From Nocardioides sp. Root1257 (lineage in GTDB: Bacteria; Actinomycetota; Actinomycetes; Propionibacteriales; Nocardioidaceae), in assembly GCF_001425175.1 (NCBI RefSeq), contig NZ_LMDV01000011.1, positions 188,218-252,217 of the forward strand: a stretch of 64,000 nucleotides of DNA. Reading direction: 5' to 3'. Position 1 is the first letter of the stretch; every line of letters starts with the position of its first letter. The notes beneath the pieces are model-generated. The model ran no database searches and was not told the DNA's origin. It saw only the letters and a program-made list of their open reading frames with translations. This document shows, piece by piece, positions 42,107 to 49,484 of the stretch. The position numbers were made by a program, and so were the translations under genes.

Positions 42107-43176
42107 ACAGGGAAGTCTGACGTGCGGATGCGTGCGTGCACGCCCTTCACCACGTCGACGACCTGGGAGATGTTGAAGTCGGTCGCCGCGGAGAGGTAGG
42201 CGTAGGCCAGCCGCTCGTCCATCCCGAAGCGGGCCCCGAGCAGGGCGATCGCGGCGCGCACGCAGTTCTGGACGGCGACGTCGAGGTCCTCGTCCATGCC
42301 CGTCGGCACCAGGAGGTCGGTGGTCTCCGCGAGCGGTCCGGCCAGCTCGCCGAAGCGGCGTACGGCGTCCTCGCGCGGCACCACGTCGAGGCGGACCGTC
42401 GCCCGCAGCGACGCCTCCATCGCGGTCAGCGACACCTCGCCGTCGCCCTGGGCGAAGTGCGGGTCGCCGACGTACGCCAGCGCGCCGTCGACCTGCACGG
42501 GCAGGTAGAGCGTGGCGCCGACGGTGAGCAGGTTGATGTCGATGTTGCCGCCGTGGGCACCCGGCGGCACCGAGTGCGGCCGCGCGTCGTCGGCCACGGC
42601 CACGCCCATGATCCCGAGGAACGGCGCGAGCGGGAACGCGACGCTCGGCTCCGCGCCGGGCCGCAGCGGCAGCAGGCCGTGCGTGCCGGCGTCGTCCACG
42701 CTCGCGAAGGCGCTGAAGACGTCACCCTCGCGCGGGTACTCCCCGGGCAGGGCTCCCTTGCCGTGCCGGTTGGAGATCACGCCGTAGGGCACCCGCGGGA
42801 GCGTCTCGACGACGGTCATCGCCAGCAGGTCGCCGGGGCGCGCCCCCTCGACGCGCACCGGCCTGTTGACCACGTGCGGCCCGTCGACCCCGAAGGTGTG
42901 CGGCAGGTCGCCGGCCGCGATCTCGATGGCGTCGTCGAGCACGCCCACCACGTCGTACTGCCCGAAGAACGCCTTCGGGTCGCGCCCCTGGTCCTCCAGG
43001 ATCCCCTCGTGGCTGACGGTGTCGAACGTGACCTCGGTGCCCGGCTCGACGGTGAGCACCGGGTCGTCGCCCGCGCACGGGAGCCGCCCCCACAGCACGT
43101 GGTCGGCCGTCGACGGCAGGTAGCGGTCACCCCGGATCGGGCCCGACCCGGGCTGCAGCACGTCGAACCCCGTCAT
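42103..43176 (-). CDS. Acetamidase/formamidase family protein
   Basis: The 357-aa protein fits the FmdA/AmdA family: VEPGTEVTFDTVSHEGI, GPVRVEGARPGDLLAM-like strand, the Gly-rich HGGNIDINLLTVGATLYLPV and YVGDPHFAQGDGEVS (metal-site region). It should hydrolyse small amides to ammonia and acid. It is the first gene of a two-gene operon with the AtzH-amidase. Two direct GAAAC repeats 25 bp upstream suggest the same nitrogen control as uraD. It would release ammonia from formamide or another short amide arising from purine breakdown or the environment. Confidence 0.88.
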   Translation of the reverse strand: MTGFDVLQPGSGPIRGDRYLPSTADHVLWGRLPCAGDDPVLTVEPGTEVTFDTVSHEGILEDQGRDPKAFFGQYDVVGVLDDAIEIAAGDLPHTFGVDGPHVVNRPVRVEGARPGDLLAMTVVETLPRVPYGVISNRHGKGALPGEYPREGDVFSAFASVDDAGTHGLLPLRPGAEPSVAFPLAPFLGIMGVAVADDARPHSVPPGAHGGNIDINLLTVGATLYLPVQVDGALAYVGDPHFAQGDGEVSLTAMEASLRATVRLDVVPREDAVRRFGELAGPLAETTDLLVPTGMDEDLDVAVQNCVRAAIALLGARFGMDERLAYAYLSAATDFNISQVVDVVKGVHARIRTSDFPV

Positions 43177-43200
43177 GCCCGCCGAGGCTAGGCAAGGGTT

Positions 43201-43216
43201 GTTTCAGCGTGGTTTC
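43201..43216 (-). promoter_or_regulatory. GAAAC-N6-GAAAC repeat before the amidase operon
   Basis: On the minus strand GAAAC-CACGCT-GAAAC lies 25-40 bp upstream of the acetamidase ATG. It has the 11-bp spacing of GlnR half-sites, though the first is GAAAC rather than GTnAC. It is a weaker counterpart of the box before uraD. Confidence 0.4.
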
Positions 43217-43234
43217 GGGTGGGTGTGGGGGGTC

Positions 43235-43264
43235 CAGGGATACCCGGCCGACCGGGTATCCCTG
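43235..43264. terminator. 13-bp perfect hairpin after the acyl-CoA synthetase gene
   Basis: CAGGGATACCCGG (43235-43247) and CCGGGTATCCCTG (43252-43264) form a perfect 13-bp stem with a CCGA loop. It lies downstream of the synthetase stop, in line with a second hairpin, and just upstream of the amidase promoter region. A strong terminator insulating the two operons is likely. Confidence 0.75.
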
Positions 43265-43268
43265 AACA

Positions 43269-43312
43269 GGGAGGGCACTGCAAGGGCCGCGGAGTTGGTG
43301 GAGTGCCCTCCC
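43269..43312 (-). terminator. Second hairpin after the acyl-CoA synthetase gene
   Basis: GGGAGGGCACT (43269-43279) and AGTGCCCTCCC (43302-43312) form an 11-bp perfect stem around a 22-nt loop. The distal arm is 14 bp past the synthetase stop, so a minus-strand transcript meets this structure first and the 13-bp hairpin next. Confidence 0.65.
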
Positions 43313-43325
43313 GGCAGGTCGCAGG

Positions 43326-45143
43326 TCAGCTGTACAGGCGGTCGACGACGTCGGAGTACTTGGTGTTCACGACCCGACGCTTGAGCTTGAGGGTCGGGGT
43401 GAGCTCCTCGGACTCGGCGGTCCACTCGACACCGAGCAGCTCGAACGACTTCACCTGCTCGGGGCGCGAGAGCCGCTCGTTGGCGGCGTCGACCGCCTGC
43501 TGCACCATCGCCCGGATCTCGGGCTTCTCGGCCAGCTCCGCCAGCGAGCCGAACTCGAGGCCCATCTGCTGCGCCATGATCGGCGCGATCTCGCCGTCGA
43601 GGGTGAGGATCGCGACGACGTACGGGCGGCTGTCGCCGATCGCCATGGCGTGGCCGATGAGCGGCGACTCCTTGAGGAAGTTCTCGATGTTGGACGGCGC
43701 GACGTTCTTGCCGGCCGAGGTGATGATCAGCTCCTTCTTGCGGTCGACGACCGCGAAGAACCCGTCGTCGTCGAGAGTGCCGATGTCGCCGGTGTGCAGC
43801 CACCCGTCGCCGTCGATCAGCGCGCGGGTGGCCTCCTCCTGGAGGTGGTAGCCCGGGGTGTTCACCGGGCCGCGCACCAGGATCTCGCCGTCCTCGCCGA
43901 GCTTGATCTCCATGCCCGGGTTGGCGCGGCCGACGGTGCCGAGCTTGAAGCCGCCGGGGCCGTTGGCGGTGACGGCGCCACAGGTCTCTGTCATGCCGTA
44001 GACGTCGTAGACCTTGAGGCCGAGGCCGGCCATGAACTTCGCGACGTCGAGCGGCATCGGTGCGGCGGCCGAGCCGGCCCAGGAGACCTGGTCGAGCCCG
44101 AGCAGCAGCTTGAGGAAGCCGAGGATGCCCTCCTCGGCCTGGCGGTAGCCCTCCTCGATCTCCGGCGTCATCACGCCGCCGACCTCCTGCGCCTCTACCC
44201 ACGCGAGCGCGGCGGCCATCGCCGTCTCGACCATCTCGCGGTTGTCGGGGTCCGCAGCGAGCTTGGCGGACAGGCCGGTCTTGATCTTCTCCCAGACCCG
44301 TGGGACGCCGAAGAACATCGTCGGGTGCACCTCGCCCAATGTGGCGAGCAGTTGCGCGGGGTCGTCGATCGCGTGGACGTGCCCGCCGATCACCTGCGGG
44401 CCGTAGAGCCCGAGCACCCGCTCGGCGATGTGCGCGAGCGGCAGGTAGCTCACGCCGACCTGCGGCTCGGTCAGACCCGACGACTCCTGGGTGCCGATGG
44501 TCTCGAAGAGCACGTTGTGGTGGGTGAGCACCACGCCCTTGGGGTTGCCCGTGGTGCCGGACGTGTAGAGGATCGTCGCCGGCGCCTCGGGGGAGAGGCT
44601 CGCGGCCCGTTCCTCGACGGCGCCCGGGTGGGCGGCGCGGTACGCGGCGCCCGCGGCCACCAGGGCGTCCCAGTCCTCGTCGATCATCACGACCTTGCGG
44701 ATGCTGTCGACCTCGTCGAGGGCCTTGGCCCAGCGCGCCCGGTGGTCGGCGCTCTCCAGGAACACCACCGTCGGGTGGGCCTGCGAGGCGATGTAGGCGA
44801 CCTGCTCCGAGGCGAGCGTGTTGTAGATCGACATCGGCGTGGCCGCCGCGTGCACCGCACCCATGTCGGCCAGGAAGTGCTCGACCCGGTTGCTGGCCAT
44901 GATCGCCACGGTGTCGCCGGCTTCGACCCCGGCCTCGATCAGCCCGCCCGCGAGGTCCAGCGCCCGCTCCTGGGTCTCGGCCCAGGTCAGCGTGCGCCAC
45001 GACTCACCCTCCGGCACGTGGTGCTTGTCGGAGTACGCCGGCTCGCCGCCGTACCGGCCCACGGTGTCGGCCAGGGCGTCGACGAGGGTGCGGCCCTCGA
45101 CCTCGGCCTGGATGCGGGATCGCTCACTGAGTACGTCGGACAT
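43326..45143 (-). CDS. Long-chain fatty-acid-CoA ligase (FAA1-like)
   Basis: The 605-aa protein starts at ATG 45143 with GAGGAGC upstream. It has the adenylate-forming motifs YTSGTTGNPKGVVLTH, YDVYGMTETCG, GWLHTGDIGTLDDDG and DRKKELIITSAGKN, with the C-terminal lysine region TLKLKRR. Its large size and the absence of membrane spans suit FAA1-type long-chain acyl-CoA synthetases. It activates fatty acids to CoA thioesters, feeding an acyl-CoA dehydrogenase gene located 172 bp upstream on the same strand. Confidence 0.9.
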   Translation of the reverse strand: MSDVLSERSRIQAEVEGRTLVDALADTVGRYGGEPAYSDKHHVPEGESWRTLTWAETQERALDLAGGLIEAGVEAGDTVAIMASNRVEHFLADMGAVHAAATPMSIYNTLASEQVAYIASQAHPTVVFLESADHRARWAKALDEVDSIRKVVMIDEDWDALVAAGAAYRAAHPGAVEERAASLSPEAPATILYTSGTTGNPKGVVLTHHNVLFETIGTQESSGLTEPQVGVSYLPLAHIAERVLGLYGPQVIGGHVHAIDDPAQLLATLGEVHPTMFFGVPRVWEKIKTGLSAKLAADPDNREMVETAMAAALAWVEAQEVGGVMTPEIEEGYRQAEEGILGFLKLLLGLDQVSWAGSAAAPMPLDVAKFMAGLGLKVYDVYGMTETCGAVTANGPGGFKLGTVGRANPGMEIKLGEDGEILVRGPVNTPGYHLQEEATRALIDGDGWLHTGDIGTLDDDGFFAVVDRKKELIITSAGKNVAPSNIENFLKESPLIGHAMAIGDSRPYVVAILTLDGEIAPIMAQQMGLEFGSLAELAEKPEIRAMVQQAVDAANERLSRPEQVKSFELLGVEWTAESEELTPTLKLKRRVVNTKYSDVVDRLYS

Positions 45144-45261
45144 CTGCTGCTCCTCGGGGTGGAACGGTGGTCGCGTGGCGTACGTCACAGCCTCGCGGAT
45201 GGGGACCGCGGGACGCCAGAGAACGTTCGAAATCGATCCGGGGTTCCGCGGGTCGTGTCCG

Positions 45262-45309
45262 GGACGTCATACGAATCGAGGGCCGGAACCCACGATTCGT
45301 ATGACGTCC
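45262..45309. terminator. 17-bp perfect hairpin after the acyl-CoA dehydrogenase gene
   Basis: GGACGTCATACGAATCG (45262-45278) and CGATTCGTATGACGTCC (45293-45309) pair perfectly over 17 bp with a 14-nt loop. It begins 6 bp past the acyl-CoA dehydrogenase stop, ideal for termination. The AT-rich palindromic arms (CATACGAATCG) could also serve as a protein site in the 172-bp gap before the ligase gene. Confidence 0.8.
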
Positions 45310-45315
45310 GCGCCG

Positions 45316-46464
45316 CTAGATCCCGAGGCTGCGGCCGATGATCTCCTTCTGGATCTCCGTCGTGCCGCCGTAGATCGTCTGGATCCGGCTGTCCGTGAAG
45401 GCCTTCGCGATCGGGTACTCCATCATGTAGCCGTAGCCGCCGTGCAGCTGGACGCCGGCGTCCACGACCTGCTTCTGCAGCTCGGTGGTCCACCACTTCG
45501 CCATCGACGCGAGCGCGGGGTCGACCTCGCCGGCGTTGAGCTTCAGGATGCAGTCGTTGATGAAGACCCGGGCCACGTGGGCGTACGTCGCCATCTCGGC
45601 CAGCACGAAGCGGTTGTGCTGGAAGGAGCCGATCGGCTTGCCGAACGCGGTGCGCTCCTTGGCGTAGGTCAGGGAGAGGTCGAGCACGTGCTCGATCGCG
45701 GCGACCGCCATCGCGGCGATCGAGATGCGCTCCTGACCGAGGTTCATCATCAGCGAGATGAAGCCGGAGCCCTCCTCGCCGAGCAGGTTGGTCTTGGGCA
45801 CCTCGACGTTGTCGAGGAAGAGCTCGGCCGTGTCCTGGGCCTTCATGCCGACCTTGTCGAGGTTGCGGCCGCGCTCGAAGCCCGTCATGCCGCGCTCGAC
45901 CACGAGCAGGCTGATGCCCTTGTGGCCGGCGTCGGGATCGGTGCGGCAGACCACGATGACGAGGTCGGAGAGGATGCCGTTGCTGATGAAGGTCTTCGAC
46001 CCGTTCAGCACGTAGTGGTCGCCCTTGTCGACGGCCGACGTGCGGATGCCCTGCAGGTCGCTGCCGGCGCCGGGCTCGGTCATCGCGATCGCCGAGATCA
46101 GCTCGCCGCTGACGAGGCCGGGCAGCCAGCGCTGCTTCTGCTCGTCGGTCCCGAGTGCCGAGATGTAGGGGACGATGATGTCGCTGTGCACCGGGAAGCC
46201 GGGCCCGCTGGCGCCGACCCGGGCCATCTCCTCGGCCACGACGGTGTTGTAGCGGAAGTCCTTGACCCCGGCCCCGCCGTACTCCTCGTCGACGTCGAAG
46301 CAGAGCAGGCCCGCCTCGCCGGCCTTGGTCCAGACCTCGCGGCTGACCTGGCCGTCCTTCTCCCACTGGTCGTGGAAGGGGACGACCTCCTTCTCCAGGA
46401 AGGTGCGCACCGAGGCGCGGAAGTCTTCGTGCTCCTGCTCGTAGATGGACGGACGCTCGGACAT
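45316..46464 (-). CDS. Acyl-CoA dehydrogenase (long-chain type active site)
   Basis: The 382-aa flavoenzyme has the family motifs AMTEPGAGSDLQGI (FAD/substrate region), NGSKTFISNG, KVGMKAQDTAEL and LTYAKERTAFGKPIGSFQ. Near the C-terminus it reads IYGGTTEIQKEI, with Gly at the position of the medium-chain catalytic Glu. LGQERISIA supplies the alternative catalytic Glu used by long-chain and isovaleryl enzymes. It carries out the first beta-oxidation step or a related alpha,beta-dehydrogenation. It is downstream of the LLM oxidoreductase gene (TGATG overlap), so the two are co-expressed. Confidence 0.9.
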   Translation of the reverse strand: MSERPSIYEQEHEDFRASVRTFLEKEVVPFHDQWEKDGQVSREVWTKAGEAGLLCFDVDEEYGGAGVKDFRYNTVVAEEMARVGASGPGFPVHSDIIVPYISALGTDEQKQRWLPGLVSGELISAIAMTEPGAGSDLQGIRTSAVDKGDHYVLNGSKTFISNGILSDLVIVVCRTDPDAGHKGISLLVVERGMTGFERGRNLDKVGMKAQDTAELFLDNVEVPKTNLLGEEGSGFISLMMNLGQERISIAAMAVAAIEHVLDLSLTYAKERTAFGKPIGSFQHNRFVLAEMATYAHVARVFINDCILKLNAGEVDPALASMAKWWTTELQKQVVDAGVQLHGGYGYMMEYPIAKAFTDSRIQTIYGGTTEIQKEIIGRSLGI

Positions 46465-47501
46465 CAGCTGACCCACTCCTTGATCTGCGCAACGGTGGCC
46501 ACCGGGTCGTCCGACACGGGGGAGATCTGCAGGTTGGTGACGCCGGCCTCGCGGAAGGCGGCGATCCGCTCCTGGACGTACGACGCGGGGCCGACCAGGT
46601 TGCCGGCCTCGAGCCACTCCGTGGGCACGAGCGCCTCGGCCTCCTTCTTCTTGCCGTCGAGGTAGAGGTCCTGGATCTCCTTGGCCTCCTTCTCGTAGCC
46701 GTAGTGGCACGCGAGCTCGTTGTAGAAGTTCTTGCCGCGGGCGCCCATGCCGCCGACGTACAGGGCGTACATCGGGCGCATGAAGTCGAGCAGCGCCTTG
46801 GTCTCGGGGCCCTCGCCGATGGCGGCCATGCCGCCGGCGGCGATCTCGAGCGGAGCCAGGTCGGCGGAGCGCTTCGCGGCACCCTTGGCGAGCGGCTCGC
46901 CCCAGACCTGCTGCGCCTTCTCCGGCAGGAACAGGAACGGCAGCCATCCGTCGGCGACCTCGGCGGTCATGGCGACGTTGCCGTCGCCGAGCGCGGCGAC
47001 CCAGATCGGGACGACGTTGCGCTCGACCTGGGTGAGGATCTTCAGCGGCTTGCCGAGGCCGAGGCCCTGGTCGGCGGGCAGCGGCAGGGTGAAGATCTTG
47101 CCCTGGTGCTCGAGCCGCTCGCGGCGCAGGCCCTGGCGCATGATCGAGATGACCTCGCGGGTGCGGCCGAGCGGGCGGTCGTAGGGCAGGCCGTGGAAGC
47201 CCTCGATGACCTGCGGGCCGGAGGCGCCGAGGCCGATGATCGCGCGGCCGCCCGAGACGTTGTCGAGGCCGGCGGCGGTCTGCAGCAGGGCGCTCGGGGT
47301 CCGCGAGAAGACGTTGAGGATGGCGGCGCCGATCTCGATCGTCTCGGTCTTCGCCGCCAGGTAGCCCATCAAGGTGGGGGAGTCGAAGCCGTAGGCCTCC
47401 GCGACCCAGACGGTGTCGAGACCGGCCTTCTCGAGGGCGACGACCTGGTCGGCGGCCTCGCGGGGGTTGCCGGAGTACATGAGGGGGGTCGAGAGCTTCA
47501 T
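46464..47501 (-). CDS. LLM-class (F420-dependent type) oxidoreductase
   Basis: The 345-aa protein has the luciferase-like monooxygenase TIM-barrel pattern (KLSTPLMYSGNPREAADQVVALEKAGLD...) and IGLGASGPQVIEGFHGLPYDRPLGRTRE, close to F420-dependent oxidoreductases of actinobacteria. The substrate is unknown. Operon position before an acyl-CoA dehydrogenase suggests a role in lipid or xenobiotic oxidation. The -10 lies only 6 nt upstream of the ATG, so the mRNA is predicted to be leaderless, under an overlapping operator. Confidence 0.86.
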   Translation of the reverse strand: MKLSTPLMYSGNPREAADQVVALEKAGLDTVWVAEAYGFDSPTLMGYLAAKTETIEIGAAILNVFSRTPSALLQTAAGLDNVSGGRAIIGLGASGPQVIEGFHGLPYDRPLGRTREVISIMRQGLRRERLEHQGKIFTLPLPADQGLGLGKPLKILTQVERNVVPIWVAALGDGNVAMTAEVADGWLPFLFLPEKAQQVWGEPLAKGAAKRSADLAPLEIAAGGMAAIGEGPETKALLDFMRPMYALYVGGMGARGKNFYNELACHYGYEKEAKEIQDLYLDGKKKEAEALVPTEWLEAGNLVGPASYVQERIAAFREAGVTNLQISPVSDDPVATVAQIKEWVS

Positions 47502-47502
47502 T

Positions 47503-47521
47503 GTGACAGCATAACTGTCAC
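47503..47521 (-). promoter_or_regulatory. Operator over a leaderless promoter
   Basis: GTGACAG-CATAA-CTGTCAC is a perfect 7+7 palindrome starting 2 bp before the ATG. On the minus strand TATGCT (-10) lies inside it at 47513-47508, with TTGACC 19 bp upstream as -35. A dimeric regulator, TetR-like by the style of the site, would block RNA polymerase here. Confidence 0.6.
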
Positions 47522-47534
47522 GGTTGCGTCGGGG

Positions 47535-48920
47535 TCAACGCCCGGTCGGGACGACCTTCCCGAGATCGACGTGGACGATGCGGAAGACCCCCTGCTGGTC
47601 GCGGCCGAGGGTGAAGGTCGCCTCCCGGTAGTCGGTGAACGCGCCGTCCGGCGGCACCTCGCGGTAGAGCGCGGTCACGGCCGTCGCGTCGCCGTACGCC
47701 GAGATGGAGCGCAACGGGCGGACGCTCTCGACCTTGGCGTCGACGTGGCCGTAGCCGACGGGCAGGTCCGGGGTGCCGAGCGGGTGCCAGAGCGCCAGCG
47801 CCTCGTCGCGGAGGTCGGCGTTGAGCAGGTCGACGTACGCCGCCACCACCTGCTCCGCCGTCGAGGTCGCGTCGACCGTGGGGACGGGCCTACCCGTGTG
47901 CCCGACCAGCCGGTCGAGCACGCGCTGGGCGGCGGGGCCGGGTGGCCCCCCGATGCCCCGGCCGTCGTTCCAGGCGCCGCACCACCCGTCCGCGGTGACC
48001 AGGTCGCCCCACGCGGTCGCGCCGACCAGCTCCCAGCTGGGGGTGTCGGGGTCGCAGTCCTCGGTGCTGACGGGGTCGTGGTGGCTGGCCCGGTCGGCGA
48101 GCAGGATCGCGAGGTCGCGGGCCGGCACCGGGACGCCCTGCGGGTCGTGCTCGGTCTCGGTCTGGTAGCTGACGCAGAGCGTCGCGGCCACCATCTCGTC
48201 GGGCCCGGCGACCGGTGAGATGCCGCGGCCGGTGTCGAAGCGCTGGTCGCCGCACGCGGGACGGTGGGGGATCCGGGGAGCGACTCTCGATGCGGCGCGC
48301 TGGGCACGGAGCAGGGCGATGAACCTCGACCACGGACGCTCGGGATGCCCGCGGGTGCTGGTGCCGACCCGCAGCTCGTGGCAGCCGTAGAGGTCGCCGC
48401 CGACCGGGACGATGGATCCGTCGGCGTACTCGAAGGCGAGCACGTAGCCCGGTCCGAGGTCGGTCTGGCAGACGTTCTGGCCCGGTGCCGTCACCAGGGG
48501 CTGACGATTGACGACCCCGGCGAGCTCGTCGACGTCGGTGACCAGCGCGTCGGTCGGTGCGTCGAAGCCCGTGCCGCTGCCGGCGCACAGGTGCACTGCC
48601 GTCGCGCCTGCGGGCACCGTGTCGGTGTCGGCCTGCGCGCGGGGAGCCGGGCAGGTGAACGCCTCGGGATCCGCCGGGCTCGGCGTGGGCGTCGGTGTCT
48701 GCGTCGCGGGGCGCGTCACGCCCGGCTCGTCACCCGACGTCAGGAGGGGAGCGGTCGCCAGGGCGACCACGGCCACGGCGGCCACGGTCACGACCGCGAC
48801 CGTCGTGCGCCGCCGGCTCCTGTGGTGCAGGTCGCGCGCCGCGGCGGCCCGACCGGGTGTCGGCGGCGGGTGCGGCACGAGCGCCTGCAGCTGGTCACGG
48901 AGCCGGTCGTCGTCGCTCAT
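47535..48920 (-). CDS. Membrane-anchored protein coupled to SigE-family sigma factor
   Basis: No named family is recognised. The 461-aa product has a cytoplasmic N-terminal ~45 residues, one transmembrane helix (VAVVTVAAVAVVALATAPLL, about residues 48-68), a Thr/Pro spacer and a large extracellular domain with many cysteines (CPAPRAQ, LCAGSG, NVCQTD, YGCHEL, CDPDTP, WCGAW), probably disulfide-rich. The C-terminal ~130 residues look like a small alpha/beta cone domain (STAEQVVAAYVDLLNADLRDEAL). Its ATG overlaps the sigma-factor stop. That arrangement is normal for a sigma-regulating membrane protein, though no classic anti-sigma zinc motif is visible. Confidence 0.75.
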   Translation of the reverse strand: MSDDDRLRDQLQALVPHPPPTPGRAAAARDLHHRSRRRTTVAVVTVAAVAVVALATAPLLTSGDEPGVTRPATQTPTPTPSPADPEAFTCPAPRAQADTDTVPAGATAVHLCAGSGTGFDAPTDALVTDVDELAGVVNRQPLVTAPGQNVCQTDLGPGYVLAFEYADGSIVPVGGDLYGCHELRVGTSTRGHPERPWSRFIALLRAQRAASRVAPRIPHRPACGDQRFDTGRGISPVAGPDEMVAATLCVSYQTETEHDPQGVPVPARDLAILLADRASHHDPVSTEDCDPDTPSWELVGATAWGDLVTADGWCGAWNDGRGIGGPPGPAAQRVLDRLVGHTGRPVPTVDATSTAEQVVAAYVDLLNADLRDEALALWHPLGTPDLPVGYGHVDAKVESVRPLRSISAYGDATAVTALYREVPPDGAFTDYREATFTLGRDQQGVFRIVHVDLGKVVPTGR

Positions 48921-49435
48921 CGGTCCTCCTCGTCGCGTAGGGCGGAGGAGTCGCGCAGGGCCGAGATCGCCCGTGCGGTCTGGCTCTTGACGGTGCCGAC
49001 GCTGCAGCCGAGGACCGCGGCGGTCTCGCGCTCGGTGAGGTCCTCGACGTAGCGCAGCACGACCACGGCCCGCTGGCCCCGGCTCAGCTGGGTGAGTGCC
49101 GCGAGCAGGTCGCGGCGCAGCGCCAGGTCGGGTCCGGGCGTGGGCGTCTCGGGCAGCTCGGCGGTCGCGCGCTCGCCGTTCCAGCGGCGTCGCCACCACG
49201 AGACGTACGTCGTGAACAGCGTCCGGCGCACGTAGGCCTCGAAGCCGCCGGTGTCGCCGATCCGGTCCCAGCGCCCGTAGGACTTCGCGAGCGCCGTCTG
49301 CACCAGGTCCTCCGCGAGGTGGGCGTCGCCGGTCAGCAGCCAGGCGCTGCGCCAGAGTGCGTCGCCGCGCGCGGCGACGAAGTCGTCGAACGACCCCGCC
49401 CGCTCCAGCTCCGCACCCACGACGACCCCGTCCAC
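48917..49435 (-). CDS. SigE-family ECF RNA polymerase sigma factor
   Basis: GTG at 49435 has AAGGAG at 7-nt spacing and is preferred to the in-frame GTG at 49441, which would lie 1 nt from it. The 172-aa protein has region 2 (SFDDFVAARGDALWRSAWLLTGDAHLAEDLVQTAL) and region 4 (LSRGQRAVVVLRYVEDLTERETAAVLGCSVGTVKSQTARAI), the actinobacterial SigE-family layout. It is co-transcribed with the membrane protein whose start overlaps its stop. The signal is unknown. It should direct a small stress-type regulon, possibly including its own operon. Confidence 0.88.
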   Translation of the reverse strand: MDGVVVGAELERAGSFDDFVAARGDALWRSAWLLTGDAHLAEDLVQTALAKSYGRWDRIGDTGGFEAYVRRTLFTTYVSWWRRRWNGERATAELPETPTPGPDLALRRDLLAALTQLSRGQRAVVVLRYVEDLTERETAAVLGCSVGTVKSQTARAISALRDSSALRDEEDR

Positions 49436-49484
49436 CCGCACACTCCTTCCAGCCCCGGAACGCGCTGGAGGTGCCGAAAGGTTG

